From positions 1,426,001 to 1,490,000 of the forward strand of contig NZ_CP009355.1 of assembly GCF_000772105.1 (NCBI RefSeq): a stretch of 64,000 nt of DNA, in the 5' to 3' direction. This stretch comes from Vibrio tubiashii ATCC 19109 (GTDB taxonomy: Bacteria > Pseudomonadota > Gammaproteobacteria > Enterobacterales > Vibrionaceae). The notes below the pieces were generated by a model. The model was not told where the DNA came from, ran no database searches, and worked only from the letters and a program-made list of their open reading frames with translations. Made by a program: the position numbers and the translations under genes. This document shows, piece by piece, positions 7,971-16,990 of the stretch (its first letter is position 1; each line of letters opens with the position of its first letter).

Positions 7971-9220
7971 CTTTCTTGGCCTGTAGAGATCCGGTAACAC
8001 TCCTGCGCATTCTCTACCAAGCAATCAAATACCTTGCGATCAAGCTGATTGCGATTAACCATCTCTTCAATGATCTTAATCGCTTCCTCTAAAGGTAGGC
8101 CTTCTCGATAAGGGCGGGATTGGGTGAGCGCTTGAAAGACATCCGTCACCGCAATTAATCGGCTTGGCTCATCTAATTGATGAGCGGCTAACCCCAACGG
8201 ATAACCTGAACCATCAAGTCGCTCATGATGATTTGAAGCCCATTCAACTATCTGCTGATTGGTAAACATTCGCTGTATTGCGTGACGTGAATCTGTAGCA
8301 TGACGACGAATACACGCATACTCCTCATTCGATAGCTGTGCAGGTTTATGCAGTATTGCGCTCGGTGTTTTAAGCTTTCCAATATCGTGGATCAACCCTG
8401 ATAGATAGAGCATTTTTCGCGCTCGTTCAGAATAACCAAGCTTACGAGCAAAAAACTCGGCGAGCTGAGCAACATGCAATGAGTGCTGATAGGTAAATGA
8501 GCTTTTCGCATCGACAATCTGAGCAAACAACTCCGCTACTTCAATCGACTCGTCTAAGCCAATAGGATCTCGATAAAGCGGAGTGAAAGTATAAGACAGG
8601 CTCTCTATATATCTCGCTTCCATCGAAAACCAGAAGTCATCGCACTGAACCAACTCACTCATCACTCCGACTTGAGTCGGTTCAAACATAGTACCCGAGT
8701 TTGCTTGTAGCTCACCGATAATACTCTTCTTACTTGCTTCAGTGATATTGCCATACGAATCTAACGCATAATTGCCGTGTAGATAATCAAGACGATCAGC
8801 TAAAAACAGCAAGGTCGCGTACTGCTTAACATCATCACTCACAGCATGAATGCCTTTTAACTCTTGCCACCAGGTATGATGGAGTAAAACAGGCATGGCA
8901 AGCTCTGACAAAGGTCGACAAGCTTTAAGCAGCTCATAACCTTTGACACAGTGTTTGCGAGTATTCCTTGGCGCGAGTGCAGCCAGCAGTTCACCTACTT
9001 CAGCACTCTCAGATACTCCACAATCATGAATCAAACCCAATGAGAAGACAGTTTGACATCGTTCTTCATTCCAACCCATCCGCTGAGCACAGCGATAGGC
9101 GATATACGCGACTCGGTGTCCATGATAAATATCATCAACACCTACCGCATCGAGGGCATAAGCAATTTCAAATAATACGCGACGTAGATCTACGCTAACA
9201 TCGTCTTGGGCCACTTCCAT
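7949..9220 (-). CDS. Tandem HD / HD-GYP cyclic dinucleotide phosphodiesterase
   Basis: 423 residues without membrane segments. The N-terminal HD domain (~30-200) keeps HGHRVAYIA and GLIHDCG but has no GYP motif and looks degenerate. The C-terminal half (~230-410) is a full HD-GYP domain: HSLHVA, GLIHDIGK, RRHATDSRHAI, HHERLDGSGYPLG, DVFQALTQSRPYR. Such enzymes hydrolyse c-di-GMP, and the tandem arrangement resembles V. cholerae V-cGAP1 (VCA0681), reported to cleave 3',3'-cGAMP; which nucleotide this one uses cannot be read from sequence. With the LapD-like and PilZ proteins it is the third cyclic-dinucleotide gene in the first 18 kb. Confidence 0.85.
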   Translation of the reverse strand: MEVAQDDVSVDLRRVLFEIAYALDAVGVDDIYHGHRVAYIAYRCAQRMGWNEERCQTVFSLGLIHDCGVSESAEVGELLAALAPRNTRKHCVKGYELLKACRPLSELAMPVLLHHTWWQELKGIHAVSDDVKQYATLLFLADRLDYLHGNYALDSYGNITEASKKSIIGELQANSGTMFEPTQVGVMSELVQCDDFWFSMEARYIESLSYTFTPLYRDPIGLDESIEVAELFAQIVDAKSSFTYQHSLHVAQLAEFFARKLGYSERARKMLYLSGLIHDIGKLKTPSAILHKPAQLSNEEYACIRRHATDSRHAIQRMFTNQQIVEWASNHHERLDGSGYPLGLAAHQLDEPSRLIAVTDVFQALTQSRPYREGLPLEEAIKIIEEMVNRNQLDRKVFDCLVENAQECYRISTGQESKKPVLV

Positions 9221-9445
9221 ACTAACGCTTTAGTCATTTATAAATAATTTTTATGCAAGGCAGGTTAAACGAAAGTACTATCTATAAACCATAAATTATG
9301 AATGGTTATTAACAGAATTGTGAACCGTGCAACGTAGTGCGTATTTTTCGTGCTAGAAATCAAACTCTTTTTTCATTTAATTAATCTAGCCATCACCTTT
9401 GTAGTTTGTTAGGTTAGTTTAATTAACATATGCAAGGAATAGACT

Positions 9446-9979
9446 ATGTTTACACAGAAAGTGGATGAAGATATTTCCATCGCACTGGTTCAAGAATCCT
9501 TTGCAGTCAAATACAGTGAACTGGTCACTGACCAAATTGACTATTTATCCCAATGGCTTGCTTGGCCACCCCATTGCACGAGTGAACAAGACTTTCGTCT
9601 ATTTGTACAACGCGTGCTGCATGAATACGCAGAAGGAAAAACCATTACTTGTGCCATTGTGTATCGCGGGGAGATCGTTGGAAACTGTAGCTGTTTCAAT
9701 ATCAGCGATGATACTAAATGCCTAGAAATAGGCTATTGGTTATCAAAGCACCACCAAGGCAATGGAATTGTCACTCGCGTTGTCAAACATCTAATCGATT
9801 TTGCTTTTAACGAGTTAAACATGGAAAAAGTCCAACTTTCAGCGGCGGTAGAAAACCGAGCAAGTCGGAGTGTTGCTGAAAGGTCAGGGATGGCGCTGGA
9901 AGGTGTGATCACCAATCAAGAAAAAATCGGTGAACGGATTCTCGACCACGCTATCTATGGCATTCACAGAAATCGTTAG
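9446..9979 (+). CDS. GNAT-family N-acetyltransferase (RimL/YdaF-like)
   Basis: 177 residues with the GNAT fold: an N-terminal strand-helix part, a beta-4 region EIGYWLSKHHQGNGIVTRVVKHLIDFAF carrying the acetyl-CoA loop (HQGNGI in place of Q/RxxGxG/A), and ENRASRSVAERSGMALEG near the end, the usual RimL-type sequence. It probably acetylates a protein N-terminus or a small amine; the substrate is not predictable. ATG at 9446 follows AAGGAATAG. It is a single gene divergent from the HD-GYP gene. Confidence 0.8.
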   Translation: MFTQKVDEDISIALVQESFAVKYSELVTDQIDYLSQWLAWPPHCTSEQDFRLFVQRVLHEYAEGKTITCAIVYRGEIVGNCSCFNISDDTKCLEIGYWLSKHHQGNGIVTRVVKHLIDFAFNELNMEKVQLSAAVENRASRSVAERSGMALEGVITNQEKIGERILDHAIYGIHRNR

Positions 9980-10079
9980 GGTTGAGTTGACGCTGAGCAC
10001 AATTTTACTCGTTATCTCATAGATATAGAGTGCTATATGCTAGGATTGCGCTCGTTTTTAAACTCTCGGGATAGATGTT

Positions 10080-10508
10080 ATGCCCAGCTATGCAAAGTTT
10101 CTTCTTATTGCCGTTGCGTTAGGTGCCGGTTTCTTTGCCAGTGATATTGTTAAGTGGTATCAATCGACAAATCAACAGGTATCTCTAGACGACTACTGCC
10201 TGCTTACGACTAGCCAGTGTCAGCAAGACTCTATCTCTGTTCAGGCGAATAAAGACATCACTCACCCACTCGTCCCTACCCAAGTGACGGTCAACTGGGA
10301 AAACGCCGACAGCGATAGTCTGATGATGACTTTAAAAGGGTATGAAATGGAGATGGGCACTGTTGTGTTTAAGATCGACAAATCTGACTCGGGAACCTTT
10401 ACTGGTGAAGTCGTGTTACCTGTGTGCACAGAAGACGCGATGACTTGGTATGGCACCATCACTGACGGCAAACAATCAATCAATACATCGATAAGGATGG
10501 AACGATGA
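10080..10508 (+). CDS. Unknown membrane-anchored protein, first gene of the SCO1/PCu(A)C operon
   Basis: 142 residues. One N-terminal membrane segment (~6-23), then a periplasmic domain of ~115 residues rich in beta-strand pattern, with cysteines in DYCLLTTSQC and LPVCTEDAM. The stop codon overlaps the SCO1 start by 4 bp (ATGA), so they are translated as a unit. I do not recognise a named family. Context suggests a periplasmic accessory factor of copper delivery to cytochrome oxidase; the three cysteines could bind metal or form a disulfide. That is inference from position only. Confidence 0.75.
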   Translation: MPSYAKFLLIAVALGAGFFASDIVKWYQSTNQQVSLDDYCLLTTSQCQQDSISVQANKDITHPLVPTQVTVNWENADSDSLMMTLKGYEMEMGTVVFKIDKSDSGTFTGEVVLPVCTEDAMTWYGTITDGKQSINTSIRMER

Positions 10509-11098
10509 GTAAGAACTGGTCATTAATCCTAGTCGCCGCCTTTGTTCTTGGCTTTGGACTGAAAAGCTATCTCGATCATCAAAGTAGCGAAATTCCTGTC
10601 GCACAAGATACATCTAGCATTACGCTGTTTGGTGAAGACAACAAAGCGGTGCCACTTTTCGACCCTCAAGATACACGAGTTAGAGTCGTTTACTTTGGGT
10701 TTACTCGTTGTCCAGATGTATGCCCAACGTCTTTGGCCATGCTGGCAGGCGCGCTGAACCAAATTGATCAAAAAACGAAAGAACACTTCCGCCCAGTGTT
10801 TATCTCGCTGGATCCTGAACGAGATGCCGCTGCTGACTCATACAAATACGCTCAATACTTTCACCCAATGATTGAGGGGCTTTCAGCGCCTTTAGAGGTC
10901 ACTACCCCACTTGCTCATCAGTATGGTGTGATTTTCCGTAAAACCGAGTTAGAAAACTCTGAATTGAAATATACGCTGGATCACAGCTCCTATTTCTATT
11001 TCCTCAAACCAGATGGCACATTAATCACAAAAGTGCCACACACGCTCACTCCAGCACCGCTGGTTGAAGCCTTTAAAACGATTACATCAAAAGGATAG
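10505..11098 (+). CDS. SCO1/SenC copper chaperone
   Basis: 197 residues: N-terminal membrane anchor (~5-22) and a thioredoxin-fold domain. Copper ligands are present: CPDVC (Cys69, Cys73) and His160 in DHSSYFY. SCO proteins deliver or reduce copper for the CuA centre of cytochrome c oxidase subunit II on the periplasmic face. It is the second gene of a three-gene operon, overlapping the upstream gene by 4 bp and followed after 5 bp by the PCu(A)C gene. The oxidase genes it should serve are at 58.6-62.9 kb in the same window. Confidence 0.93.
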   Translation: MSKNWSLILVAAFVLGFGLKSYLDHQSSEIPVAQDTSSITLFGEDNKAVPLFDPQDTRVRVVYFGFTRCPDVCPTSLAMLAGALNQIDQKTKEHFRPVFISLDPERDAAADSYKYAQYFHPMIEGLSAPLEVTTPLAHQYGVIFRKTELENSELKYTLDHSSYFYFLKPDGTLITKVPHTLTPAPLVEAFKTITSKG

Positions 11099-11103
11099 TC
11101 AGG

Positions 11104-11550
11104 ATGAAACTTAAAGCCCTTCTCTTAGCCTCTTTAGCATTAAGCCCTTTTGCTTATGCAGATTCAGATATCATGGCTCATCACACCTACGCACGTGCTA
11201 CGCCACCCAATGCAGCGACCAGTGCCGTGTTTGGTGAGTTTATGAATCATAGTGATAAAGACCGTTATATCGTCTCCGCTACCACAGATGCGGCAGGTAA
11301 AGTTGAACTGCACGATGTGATCAAAGAGGGCGATGTGATGAAAATGCGCCAAGTTGAGCAAATTACCATCCCCGCAAATGGGACTGCGATACTAAAACCT
11401 GGCAGCTTACATATTATGCTTTTCAACCTGACGAAACCTTTTGCTGAAGGCGACAACATTGATGTTCAGCTCACCTTTGCCAACGGTGACCAGCAAACCA
11501 TCACTGCTCCGATTAAGAAAGTAATGAGTGGTATGAAACATCATCACTAA
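11104..11550 (+). CDS. Periplasmic copper chaperone PCu(A)C (DUF461)
   Basis: 148 residues. Signal peptide ends at ...FAYA (~19). The exact copper-binding pattern H-X10-M-X21-H-X-M is visible as His70, Met81, His103, Met105. The C-terminus MSGMKHHH may add metal ligands. The protein carries Cu(I) to SCO1 or directly to the CuA site. Last gene of the operon; a terminator follows immediately. Confidence 0.93.
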   Translation: MKLKALLLASLALSPFAYADSDIMAHHTYARATPPNAATSAVFGEFMNHSDKDRYIVSATTDAAGKVELHDVIKEGDVMKMRQVEQITIPANGTAILKPGSLHIMLFNLTKPFAEGDNIDVQLTFANGDQQTITAPIKKVMSGMKHHH

Positions 11551-11568
11551 ACATTAGTTTAAGCTATT

Positions 11569-11595
11569 AGAGGTGGGCAAATGTTCACCTCTTTT
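11569..11595 (+). terminator. Terminator of the copper-chaperone operon
   Basis: 7-bp stem AGAGGTG/CACCTCT (11569-11575 with 11586-11592), 10-nt loop, then TTTT. Confidence 0.75.
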
Positions 11596-11641
11596 GCTAT
11601 GATAGCTGGCGTAAACACAAATAAATCCATAGGAGGATACG

Positions 11642-11689
11642 ATGATTGTACTTAAAACCCACCCGGCAAAATTGGTGAAGTCACTTTAA
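11642..11689 (+). CDS. Candidate 15-aa leader peptide upstream of rsgA
   Basis: ATG at 11642 follows a perfect AGGAGG (11631-11636) at 5 nt. The ORF encodes 15 residues (MIVLKTHPAKLVKSL) and ends at TAA followed by a second in-frame TAA (11690... reads TAATAA at 11687). The 100 nt after it contain mutually exclusive hairpins and a segment able to cover the rsgA ribosome-binding site. A strong Shine-Dalgarno with such a short ORF is typical of regulatory leaders. No homologue is known to me. Confidence 0.5.
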   Translation: MIVLKTHPAKLVKSL

Positions 11690-11710
11690 TAACCCACTTC
11701 TACCCTTCCT

Positions 11711-11791
11711 TTGCCCGGTGCTATCTAAACCGGGGTCTAAAGACCCTAGCAAATTTATATAGATACAGATATCTGTATGCTTGGGGCAACT
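11711..11791 (+). promoter_or_regulatory. Structured rsgA leader with alternative pairings
   Basis: CCCGGT (11714-11719) pairs with ACCGGG (11729-11734); GGGTCT (11733-11738) pairs with AGACCC (11741-11746), overlapping the first hairpin by two bases; TTGCCC (11711-11716) can pair with GGGCAA (11784-11789) over the GGGG ribosome-binding site of rsgA; CCCGG inside the leader ORF (11662-11666) can also pair with 11730-11734. These exclude one another, which suggests translational attenuation. Confidence 0.4.
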
Positions 11792-12856
11792 ATGAATACC
11801 AAAGCAAATACGCCAATGTCTTTAGCGACACTTGGTTGGAACAACCTATTTCAACAGCAACTAACACTAGAAGATTTAGAGCAAGAGTTCACTGCCGCTC
11901 GTATCACTGAGCACCACCGCAGTGGGTATAAGCTATTGAGCGAATCTGGTGAGTTGCCATTAGAGATCCATAAATCGCTACCCTCTATGACGGTGGGTGA
12001 CTGGATTTTGATCGACAGCAATCAACACTTTGTGAAGCTTTTGGACAGACAATCCTTGTTCCATCGCAAAGCAGCAGGTAGCAAAGTCAATGAGCAGCTC
12101 ATTGCTGCTAATGTCACAACCTTGTTTATTGTTTGCTCACTGAATGAGGATTTTAATCTCAGTCGAATTGAGCGTTACCTCGCGATTGCCCATGAAGCTG
12201 ATGTTGAGCCTGTCATTGTCCTAACTAAAGCAGACTTAGCCAGCGATGTAGAAGACAAGAAAAGGCAAGTACAGCAGCTAGACCCATTGTTGATGATCGA
12301 AACTGTCAATGCGCTTGATAAAACACACTGTGAAAAGCTACTGCCTTGGTGTCAAAGCGGGAAAACCGTCGCCTTCATGGGCTCATCAGGTGTTGGCAAA
12401 TCGACATTGGTGAACACCTTGCTGCAAGACCAAGTCCAGCTCACAGGCGGTATTAGAGAAGATGACAGTAAAGGTCGCCACACAACAACGAGTCGCTCTA
12501 TGCACTTTATGCCGACAGGGGCCGTTTTAATCGACACCCCAGGAATGCGTGAATTGCAATTGATTGACTGTGCAGATGGCGTAGCTGAAACCTTCTCTGA
12601 CGTGGAGTCACTAGCTGCACAATGCCGATTTTCGGATTGCCAACATCAGGACGAACCTAACTGTCGCGTGAGAGAGGCCATCGAGTCAGGTAAATTGGAA
12701 GAGAGGCGATTAACGAACTATATGAAACTACTGCGAGAGCAACGTCGCAACAGTGCAACCATTGCTGAAAAACGTGCCTCGTTTAAAAAGCAGACCAAGT
12801 TTTATAAAAAAGTTCAAAGTGCGAGCCGTAAACAGAAACACAACAACGACTATTAG
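11792..12856 (+). CDS. rsgA: Ribosome small subunit-dependent GTPase A (RsgA/YjeQ family)
   Basis: 354 residues from the ATG at 11792, preceded by TTGGGG at 6 nt; an ATG at 11777 is in frame but has no ribosome-binding site. OB-fold region (~10-85), then a circularly permuted GTPase: G4 LTKAD, G1 GSSGVGKST (~197-205), G3 DTPGMRE (~246-252). The zinc motif [14 protein letters not shown] follows. RsgA binds the 30S decoding site and releases late assembly factors. Vibrio carries a second, chromosome II copy besides the canonical gene; this looks like that copy. The unusual 5' leader suggests ribosome-sensing control. Confidence 0.9.
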   Translation: MNTKANTPMSLATLGWNNLFQQQLTLEDLEQEFTAARITEHHRSGYKLLSESGELPLEIHKSLPSMTVGDWILIDSNQHFVKLLDRQSLFHRKAAGSKVNEQLIAANVTTLFIVCSLNEDFNLSRIERYLAIAHEADVEPVIVLTKADLASDVEDKKRQVQQLDPLLMIETVNALDKTHCEKLLPWCQSGKTVAFMGSSGVGKSTLVNTLLQDQVQLTGGIREDDSKGRHTTTSRSMHFMPTGAVLIDTPGMRELQLIDCADGVAETFSDVESLAAQCRFSDCQHQDEPNCRVREAIESGKLEERRLTNYMKLLREQRRNSATIAEKRASFKKQTKFYKKVQSASRKQKHNNDY

Positions 12857-12876
12857 GGTCATTCTCACGACTTAGT

Positions 12877-12901
12877 AAAAGGGGCGCTCGCCCCTTTTTT
12901 G
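12877..12901 (+). terminator. Terminator of rsgA
   Basis: AAAAGGGGCG pairs with CGCCCCTTTT across a 2-nt spacer, ending in a six-T run. Confidence 0.85.
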
Positions 12902-13079
12902 TTACCCCATAAGCACAATATTAAAACATAAAATTCACAAAAACCGATTGTAGTTAATTTTTAATGCTAATTTTCAATTAATTCTAGACACAATGTTTCA
13001 AGTCGCTAGTATGTCTGTCTCAGTTTGCAATAACTGAAATTACTATAAATTTATAAAACTATTCATTGCAGGGATAACT

Positions 13080-14300
13080 ATGCAACACAACTCTCTTATT
13101 GCACGCTTTGCACGTGGCAATCTGGTTTTGCAGATCCTAGCCGGCATCATTCTTGGTGTGGGTTTAGCGACCGTCTCTCCAGAGCACGCAAAAAGCGTCG
13201 GTTTACTTGGAAGTCTTTTTGTCGGAGCACTAAAAGCAGTAGCGCCTATTCTTGTTTTCATTTTGGTAGCAGCGTCGATTGCTAACCAAAAGAAAAACCA
13301 GCATACCTACATGCGTCCTATTGTGGTTCTTTACCTTTTCGGTACCTTTACTGCCGCTTTAACCGCAGTGGTACTTAGCTTCTTATTCCCAACCACGTTG
13401 ACGCTTGTTTCTGGTGCTGAAGGAGCAACGCCTCCGCAAGGTATTGCGGAAGTACTTAACACACTACTGTTTAAACTTGTCGACAACCCAGTCAACGCAC
13501 TAATGAGTGCGAACTACATTGGCATTCTGGCTTGGGCTATTGGTCTAGGTTTAGCACTACACCACGCCTCAGGTACAACAAAGGCAGTGTTTGAAGACTT
13601 AAGCCACGGCGTTTCTCAGATCGTACGCTTCATAATCCGCCTAGCACCATTTGGTATCTTTGGCCTTGTTGCTTCAACACTGGCAACGACGGGTTTCGAA
13701 GCACTAGCTGGTTACGCTCAATTGCTAGTGGTTCTTTTAAGCTCAATGGCGATCATCGCATTGGTTGTTAACCCAATCATTGTGTTCGTTAAAACAGGTG
13801 AGAATCCGTATCCACTGGTTTTGCAGTGTATTCGTGAAAGTGGCGTAACAGCATTCTTTACCCGTTCAAGTGCAGCAAACATCCCGGTGAATATGGCACT
13901 GTGTGAAAAGCTAAAACTGGACGAAGATACTTACTCAGTATCCATTCCGTTAGGTGCAACCATTAACATGGCAGGTGCTGCAATTACGATCACGACGCTA
14001 ACACTTGCCGCTGTCCATACTATGGGCATTGAGGTTGACCTACTCACCGCTTTGCTGCTTAGTATTGTTGCTGCGGTTTCGGCGTGTGGTGCATCTGGTG
14101 TTGCGGGTGGCTCTCTACTCTTGATCCCACTTGCTTGTGGACTGTTTGGCATTCCAAATGAAATCGCGATGCAGGTTGTTGCTGTTGGCTTCATCATTGG
14201 TGTTGTGCAAGATTCAGCAGAAACCGCACTTAACAGTTCAACTGACGTAGTGTTTACTGCCGCAGTATGTAAAGCGAAGCAAAAACAAGCTCATAAGTAA
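13080..14300 (+). CDS. sstT: Sodium:serine/threonine symporter
   Basis: 406 residues, eight predicted membrane segments and two re-entrant hairpins as in the DAACS (GltPh) family. SstT-like landmarks: N-terminal [15 protein letters not shown], the [14 protein letters not shown] hairpin (serine-rich HP1), [15 protein letters not shown] (transmembrane 7, NMxG-type sodium site) and the [15 protein letters not shown] hairpin. It imports serine and threonine with sodium. The gene stands alone, with ~220 bp of AT-rich promoter region upstream and a shared terminator downstream. Confidence 0.93.
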   Translation: MQHNSLIARFARGNLVLQILAGIILGVGLATVSPEHAKSVGLLGSLFVGALKAVAPILVFILVAASIANQKKNQHTYMRPIVVLYLFGTFTAALTAVVLSFLFPTTLTLVSGAEGATPPQGIAEVLNTLLFKLVDNPVNALMSANYIGILAWAIGLGLALHHASGTTKAVFEDLSHGVSQIVRFIIRLAPFGIFGLVASTLATTGFEALAGYAQLLVVLLSSMAIIALVVNPIIVFVKTGENPYPLVLQCIRESGVTAFFTRSSAANIPVNMALCEKLKLDEDTYSVSIPLGATINMAGAAITITTLTLAAVHTMGIEVDLLTALLLSIVAAVSACGASGVAGGSLLLIPLACGLFGIPNEIAMQVVAVGFIIGVVQDSAETALNSSTDVVFTAAVCKAKQKQAHK

Positions 14301-14320
14301 TTGCTAGATGATATCCAATA

Positions 14321-14353
14321 AAATGGCCTCGTGAGTAACGAGGCCATTTTTTT
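14321..14353. terminator. Bidirectional terminator, sstT and Sel1-repeat gene
   Basis: Perfect 11-bp stem AAATGGCCTCG/CGAGGCCATTT (14321-14331 with 14339-14349), 7-nt loop, seven-T run on the plus strand and A-run on the left. The TAA of the convergent gene (14352-14354) touches the T-run. Confidence 0.92.
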
Positions 14354-15494
14354 ATTGCTTATCCATTGGCGACTGAGAATAGTCTACTTTGCTTGATGGC
14401 TCACTGACTTTAACTTCTTCATCCGAAGGGGAACCTGCTTCTACTTGCAATGTGTTATCTGAAGCCACTGTTCCCAAAGCATCAATATGTTCATCTGTTG
14501 GTATAGAGCGCTTATAAAGTTTATTCAGAGCTTTAATGATCGAATGTTTACCGACTTTATTGTCGCTAATCCTTTTAACCATAGGTTTCGCTAAGCTTTG
14601 TAAACCAACAACCGTGTCTACCCCGATATTCAAAGCCACCTTATCTCTGAGATTTCTTGCCGGTTCATGGCCCAATTGGCCAGCTAAGAATAGCCAAATA
14701 TACGCCAAAGCATTGCCATTGGGTTTTTGATCCATCCATGCTTCACCCGCTTTATACATCGCGTCAAGGTGGCCTTTTTCTGCGGCTCGCTCAAGCCAGT
14801 AGATGCCGCGCTCAAAATTACTCACCACGCCACGCCCTTGGATATAGTTAAGCCCTAGCTTCATGCGCCCTTCATTACTGCGCAACTCTGCTGCTTTGCG
14901 GTAATAGTCTGTTGACTTACTCGGACTTTTGTCTGGGTTATTCGCCGCGATATACCAATCGCCGAGGAAAACTAAAGCATTGATATGATCTTGTGCAGCA
15001 GCAGACTCCATGACAGATAACCCTTTCGGCAAATTCACTTCGGTACCTCGACCAGTAAACAGTGCCTGAGCCATTTCAAACTGATGAGGTAAGCTGCCCT
15101 CTGAAGCTGAGATGCACACCTGCCAAAACTTTGCTTGTTCCTTAAGCACAAGGTCTTGCTTCATCTTGTTGCTAATCCGAACAACGCCGTACATGCCAGT
15201 GACATTGTCGAGTTTTGCCGCCTTTGTATACCAATAAACCGCTTCTTGAGGCCTTGTGCGCTCAGACTCTTTAGCTAGATACAAAATTGTTGGTACATGA
15301 CCACCTTCGGCTTTCATGATTCTTTCATCATGCTCTTGCTTACGGTTCTTTTCCATCGCTTTACGATAAGCGAGCTCGCGTTCTTTACGCTCCTGTTCGA
15401 GACGTTTTTTACGCAAGGATAGGGCTAGCATCCACAAAAACATGCAGAGAAGCAGCAAACCTGTCGCCCCAATGGCGATCCCCATGATATTCAT
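14352..15494 (-). CDS. Membrane-anchored Sel1-like repeat protein
   Basis: 380 residues from the first ATG (15494); the frame extends 20 codons upstream only from a TTG. One N-terminal membrane segment (~6-24) is followed by a basic, probably coiled-coil linker (KKRLEQERKERELAYRK), then Sel1/TPR repeats (~60-300) of the type A..Y..G....N...A...Y..AA..G...A, for example SKSTDYYRKAAELRSNEGRMKLG and FERGIYWLERAAEKGHLDAMYKAGEAW. The C-terminal ~60 residues are low-complexity and acidic. Sel1 proteins are scaffolds for protein assemblies; the partner is unknown. Confidence 0.8.
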   Translation of the reverse strand: MNIMGIAIGATGLLLLCMFLWMLALSLRKKRLEQERKERELAYRKAMEKNRKQEHDERIMKAEGGHVPTILYLAKESERTRPQEAVYWYTKAAKLDNVTGMYGVVRISNKMKQDLVLKEQAKFWQVCISASEGSLPHQFEMAQALFTGRGTEVNLPKGLSVMESAAAQDHINALVFLGDWYIAANNPDKSPSKSTDYYRKAAELRSNEGRMKLGLNYIQGRGVVSNFERGIYWLERAAEKGHLDAMYKAGEAWMDQKPNGNALAYIWLFLAGQLGHEPARNLRDKVALNIGVDTVVGLQSLAKPMVKRISDNKVGKHSIIKALNKLYKRSIPTDEHIDALGTVASDNTLQVEAGSPSDEEVKVSEPSSKVDYSQSPMDKQ

Positions 15495-15875
15495 TTGTTG
15501 TTCTTTTACTTCCTTTAGGCGATCTACTAATAATAGTATCGGCACAAAAACCAAATGGTTGAGCGCACTATCTTAACTCAGAACACTAATCACCGTTATG
15601 TAATCGACATAAGGGTGGTATCTGCTTCACAACGTCAATCATAACTCTACTTCTATCACGCCTATATCTTATTTTAGCGACAAAAATTTTCTTCCATTCG
15701 ACACCTTCGCTACTACTATTTTAGTCAACGCAATCGAATACACTGAACTCAGGCAAGAGACTTTCACAAGAAATCGAGAAAAATTGACCAAAAACAATAG
15801 CGGTGACGATGAGCTTATTTTATAATGCGAATTAATGTTTCAGAGCATCATAAATTCCAATACTAGGGGCAAAAA
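15495..15875. promoter_or_regulatory. Intergenic region upstream of nagB
   Basis: About 380 bp between divergent genes with no convincing CDS. The last 60 bp before nagB contain a loosely symmetrical AT-rich segment (15812-15835, TTATTTTATAATGCGAATTAA core) that could be a NagC-type operator. The match is weak and is offered only as a pointer. Confidence 0.25.
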
Positions 15876-16676
15876 ATGAGACTTATCCCGTTAAATCAAG
15901 CAGCACAAGTAGGTAAGTGGGCAGCGGCGCACATTGTTAAACGTATCAACGATTTCAAACCTACTGCAGAGCGTCCTTTTGTTCTAGGTCTACCAACTGG
16001 TGGTACACCTTTGGCGACTTACAAAGCGCTTATCGAACTGCATAAAGCTGGTGAAGTTAGCTTTAAGCACGTAGTAACATTTAACATGGATGAGTACATT
16101 GGCATCCCTGCGGATCACCCTGAGTCATACCGTTCATTCATGTACAATAACTTCTTCAACCACATTGATATTCAAGAAGAAAACATCAATCTTCTTGACG
16201 GTAATGCACAAAACAACGAAGAAGAATGTCAGCGTTACGAAGACAAAATTAAGTCTTACGGCAAGATCAACCTATTTATGGGTGGCGTAGGTAACGACGG
16301 TCACATCGCATTTAACGAGCCAGCATCTTCTCTATCTTCACGCACTCGTATTAAAACGCTAACGGAAGATACTCGTATCGCTAACTCTCGTTTCTTTGAT
16401 GGCGATATCAACCAAGTACCAAAATACGCGCTAACCATTGGTGTAGGTACGCTTCTTGATGCTGAAGAGATCATGATCTTAGTAACAGGTCACAACAAAG
16501 CACTAGCTCTTGAAGCGGCAGTAGAAGGTAGCGTAAACCACCTATGGACGGTATCTGCACTTCAGCTACACCCTAAGTCAGTAATCGTATGTGACGAGCC
16601 TGCAACTCAAGAATTGAAAGTGAAGACTGTAAAATACTTTACTGAACTTGAAGCAGAGAACATCAAAGGTTTCTAA
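15876..16676 (+). CDS. nagB: Glucosamine-6-phosphate deaminase
   Basis: 266 residues, the same length as E. coli NagB and near-identical in motifs: [16 protein letters not shown] phosphate loop (~38-53), [18 protein letters not shown] with Asp72, and [14 protein letters not shown] with His143 and Glu148. It converts glucosamine-6-phosphate to fructose-6-phosphate and ammonia, the last step in use of N-acetylglucosamine from chitin, and so links to chiA in this window. The ATG follows GGGGC. Monocistronic with its own terminator. Vibrio nagB usually sits on chromosome II. Confidence 0.97.
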   Translation: MRLIPLNQAAQVGKWAAAHIVKRINDFKPTAERPFVLGLPTGGTPLATYKALIELHKAGEVSFKHVVTFNMDEYIGIPADHPESYRSFMYNNFFNHIDIQEENINLLDGNAQNNEEECQRYEDKIKSYGKINLFMGGVGNDGHIAFNEPASSLSSRTRIKTLTEDTRIANSRFFDGDINQVPKYALTIGVGTLLDAEEIMILVTGHNKALALEAAVEGSVNHLWTVSALQLHPKSVIVCDEPATQELKVKTVKYFTELEAENIKGF

Positions 16677-16693
16677 TTCCTTTGCCCAAATTG

Positions 16694-16722
16694 AAAAATC
16701 CGAGCAATGCTCGGATTTTTTT
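16694..16722. terminator. Bidirectional terminator, nagB and 57-aa gene
   Basis: Perfect 12-bp stem AAAAATCCGAGC/GCTCGGATTTTT with a 3-nt loop; T-run on the plus strand, A-run on the left. Confidence 0.92.
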
Positions 16723-16734
16723 ATTCGGTCAATA

Positions 16735-16908
16735 CTAGCTTTCAGGGATCTCTCCTCGCCCTTTCTGTCCTGCACTCGCAACCCAATGTTCATTCGGGTC
16801 AAACGCTTCATCACAAAGGTCTATCGAGTAACCCATCTCTAGCACTTCTTTGATGGTGAGATTGTCCGCGACTTGAGTCACTTCACCACGTTCGTTACGT
16901 AATTCCAT
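16735..16908 (-). CDS. Small protein of unknown function (57 aa)
   Basis: The ATG at 16908 follows GAGAGG at 9 nt; the frame ends with TAG at 16735, directly before a terminator hairpin. The peptide MELRNERGEVTQVADNLT... continues acidic and soluble (KEVLEMGYSIDLCDEAFDPNEHW in its middle is the most structured part) with one Cys and no membrane segment. The ribosome-binding site, its own terminator and ordinary codon use favour a real gene. I do not recognise the family. It lies between nagB (convergent) and the PilZ gene. Confidence 0.65.
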   Translation of the reverse strand: MELRNERGEVTQVADNLTIKEVLEMGYSIDLCDEAFDPNEHWVASAGQKGRGEIPES

Positions 16909-16990
16909 ATGCGCATTCCTCTCAATAAGATGATGTCTTCTTATTAAGTATACTCAAGAATTGAGAATTCATATGACGATTAGAGAACTG

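Noticed and set aside
15604..15660. 18-codon minus-strand ORF upstream of the Sel1 gene
   Set aside because: Poor ribosome-binding site and no relation to a structured leader; likely chance.
16926..16947. AATAAGA/TCTTATT inverted repeat as a terminator of the PilZ gene
   Set aside because: AT-only stem without T-run; more probably promoter DNA of the 57-aa gene.
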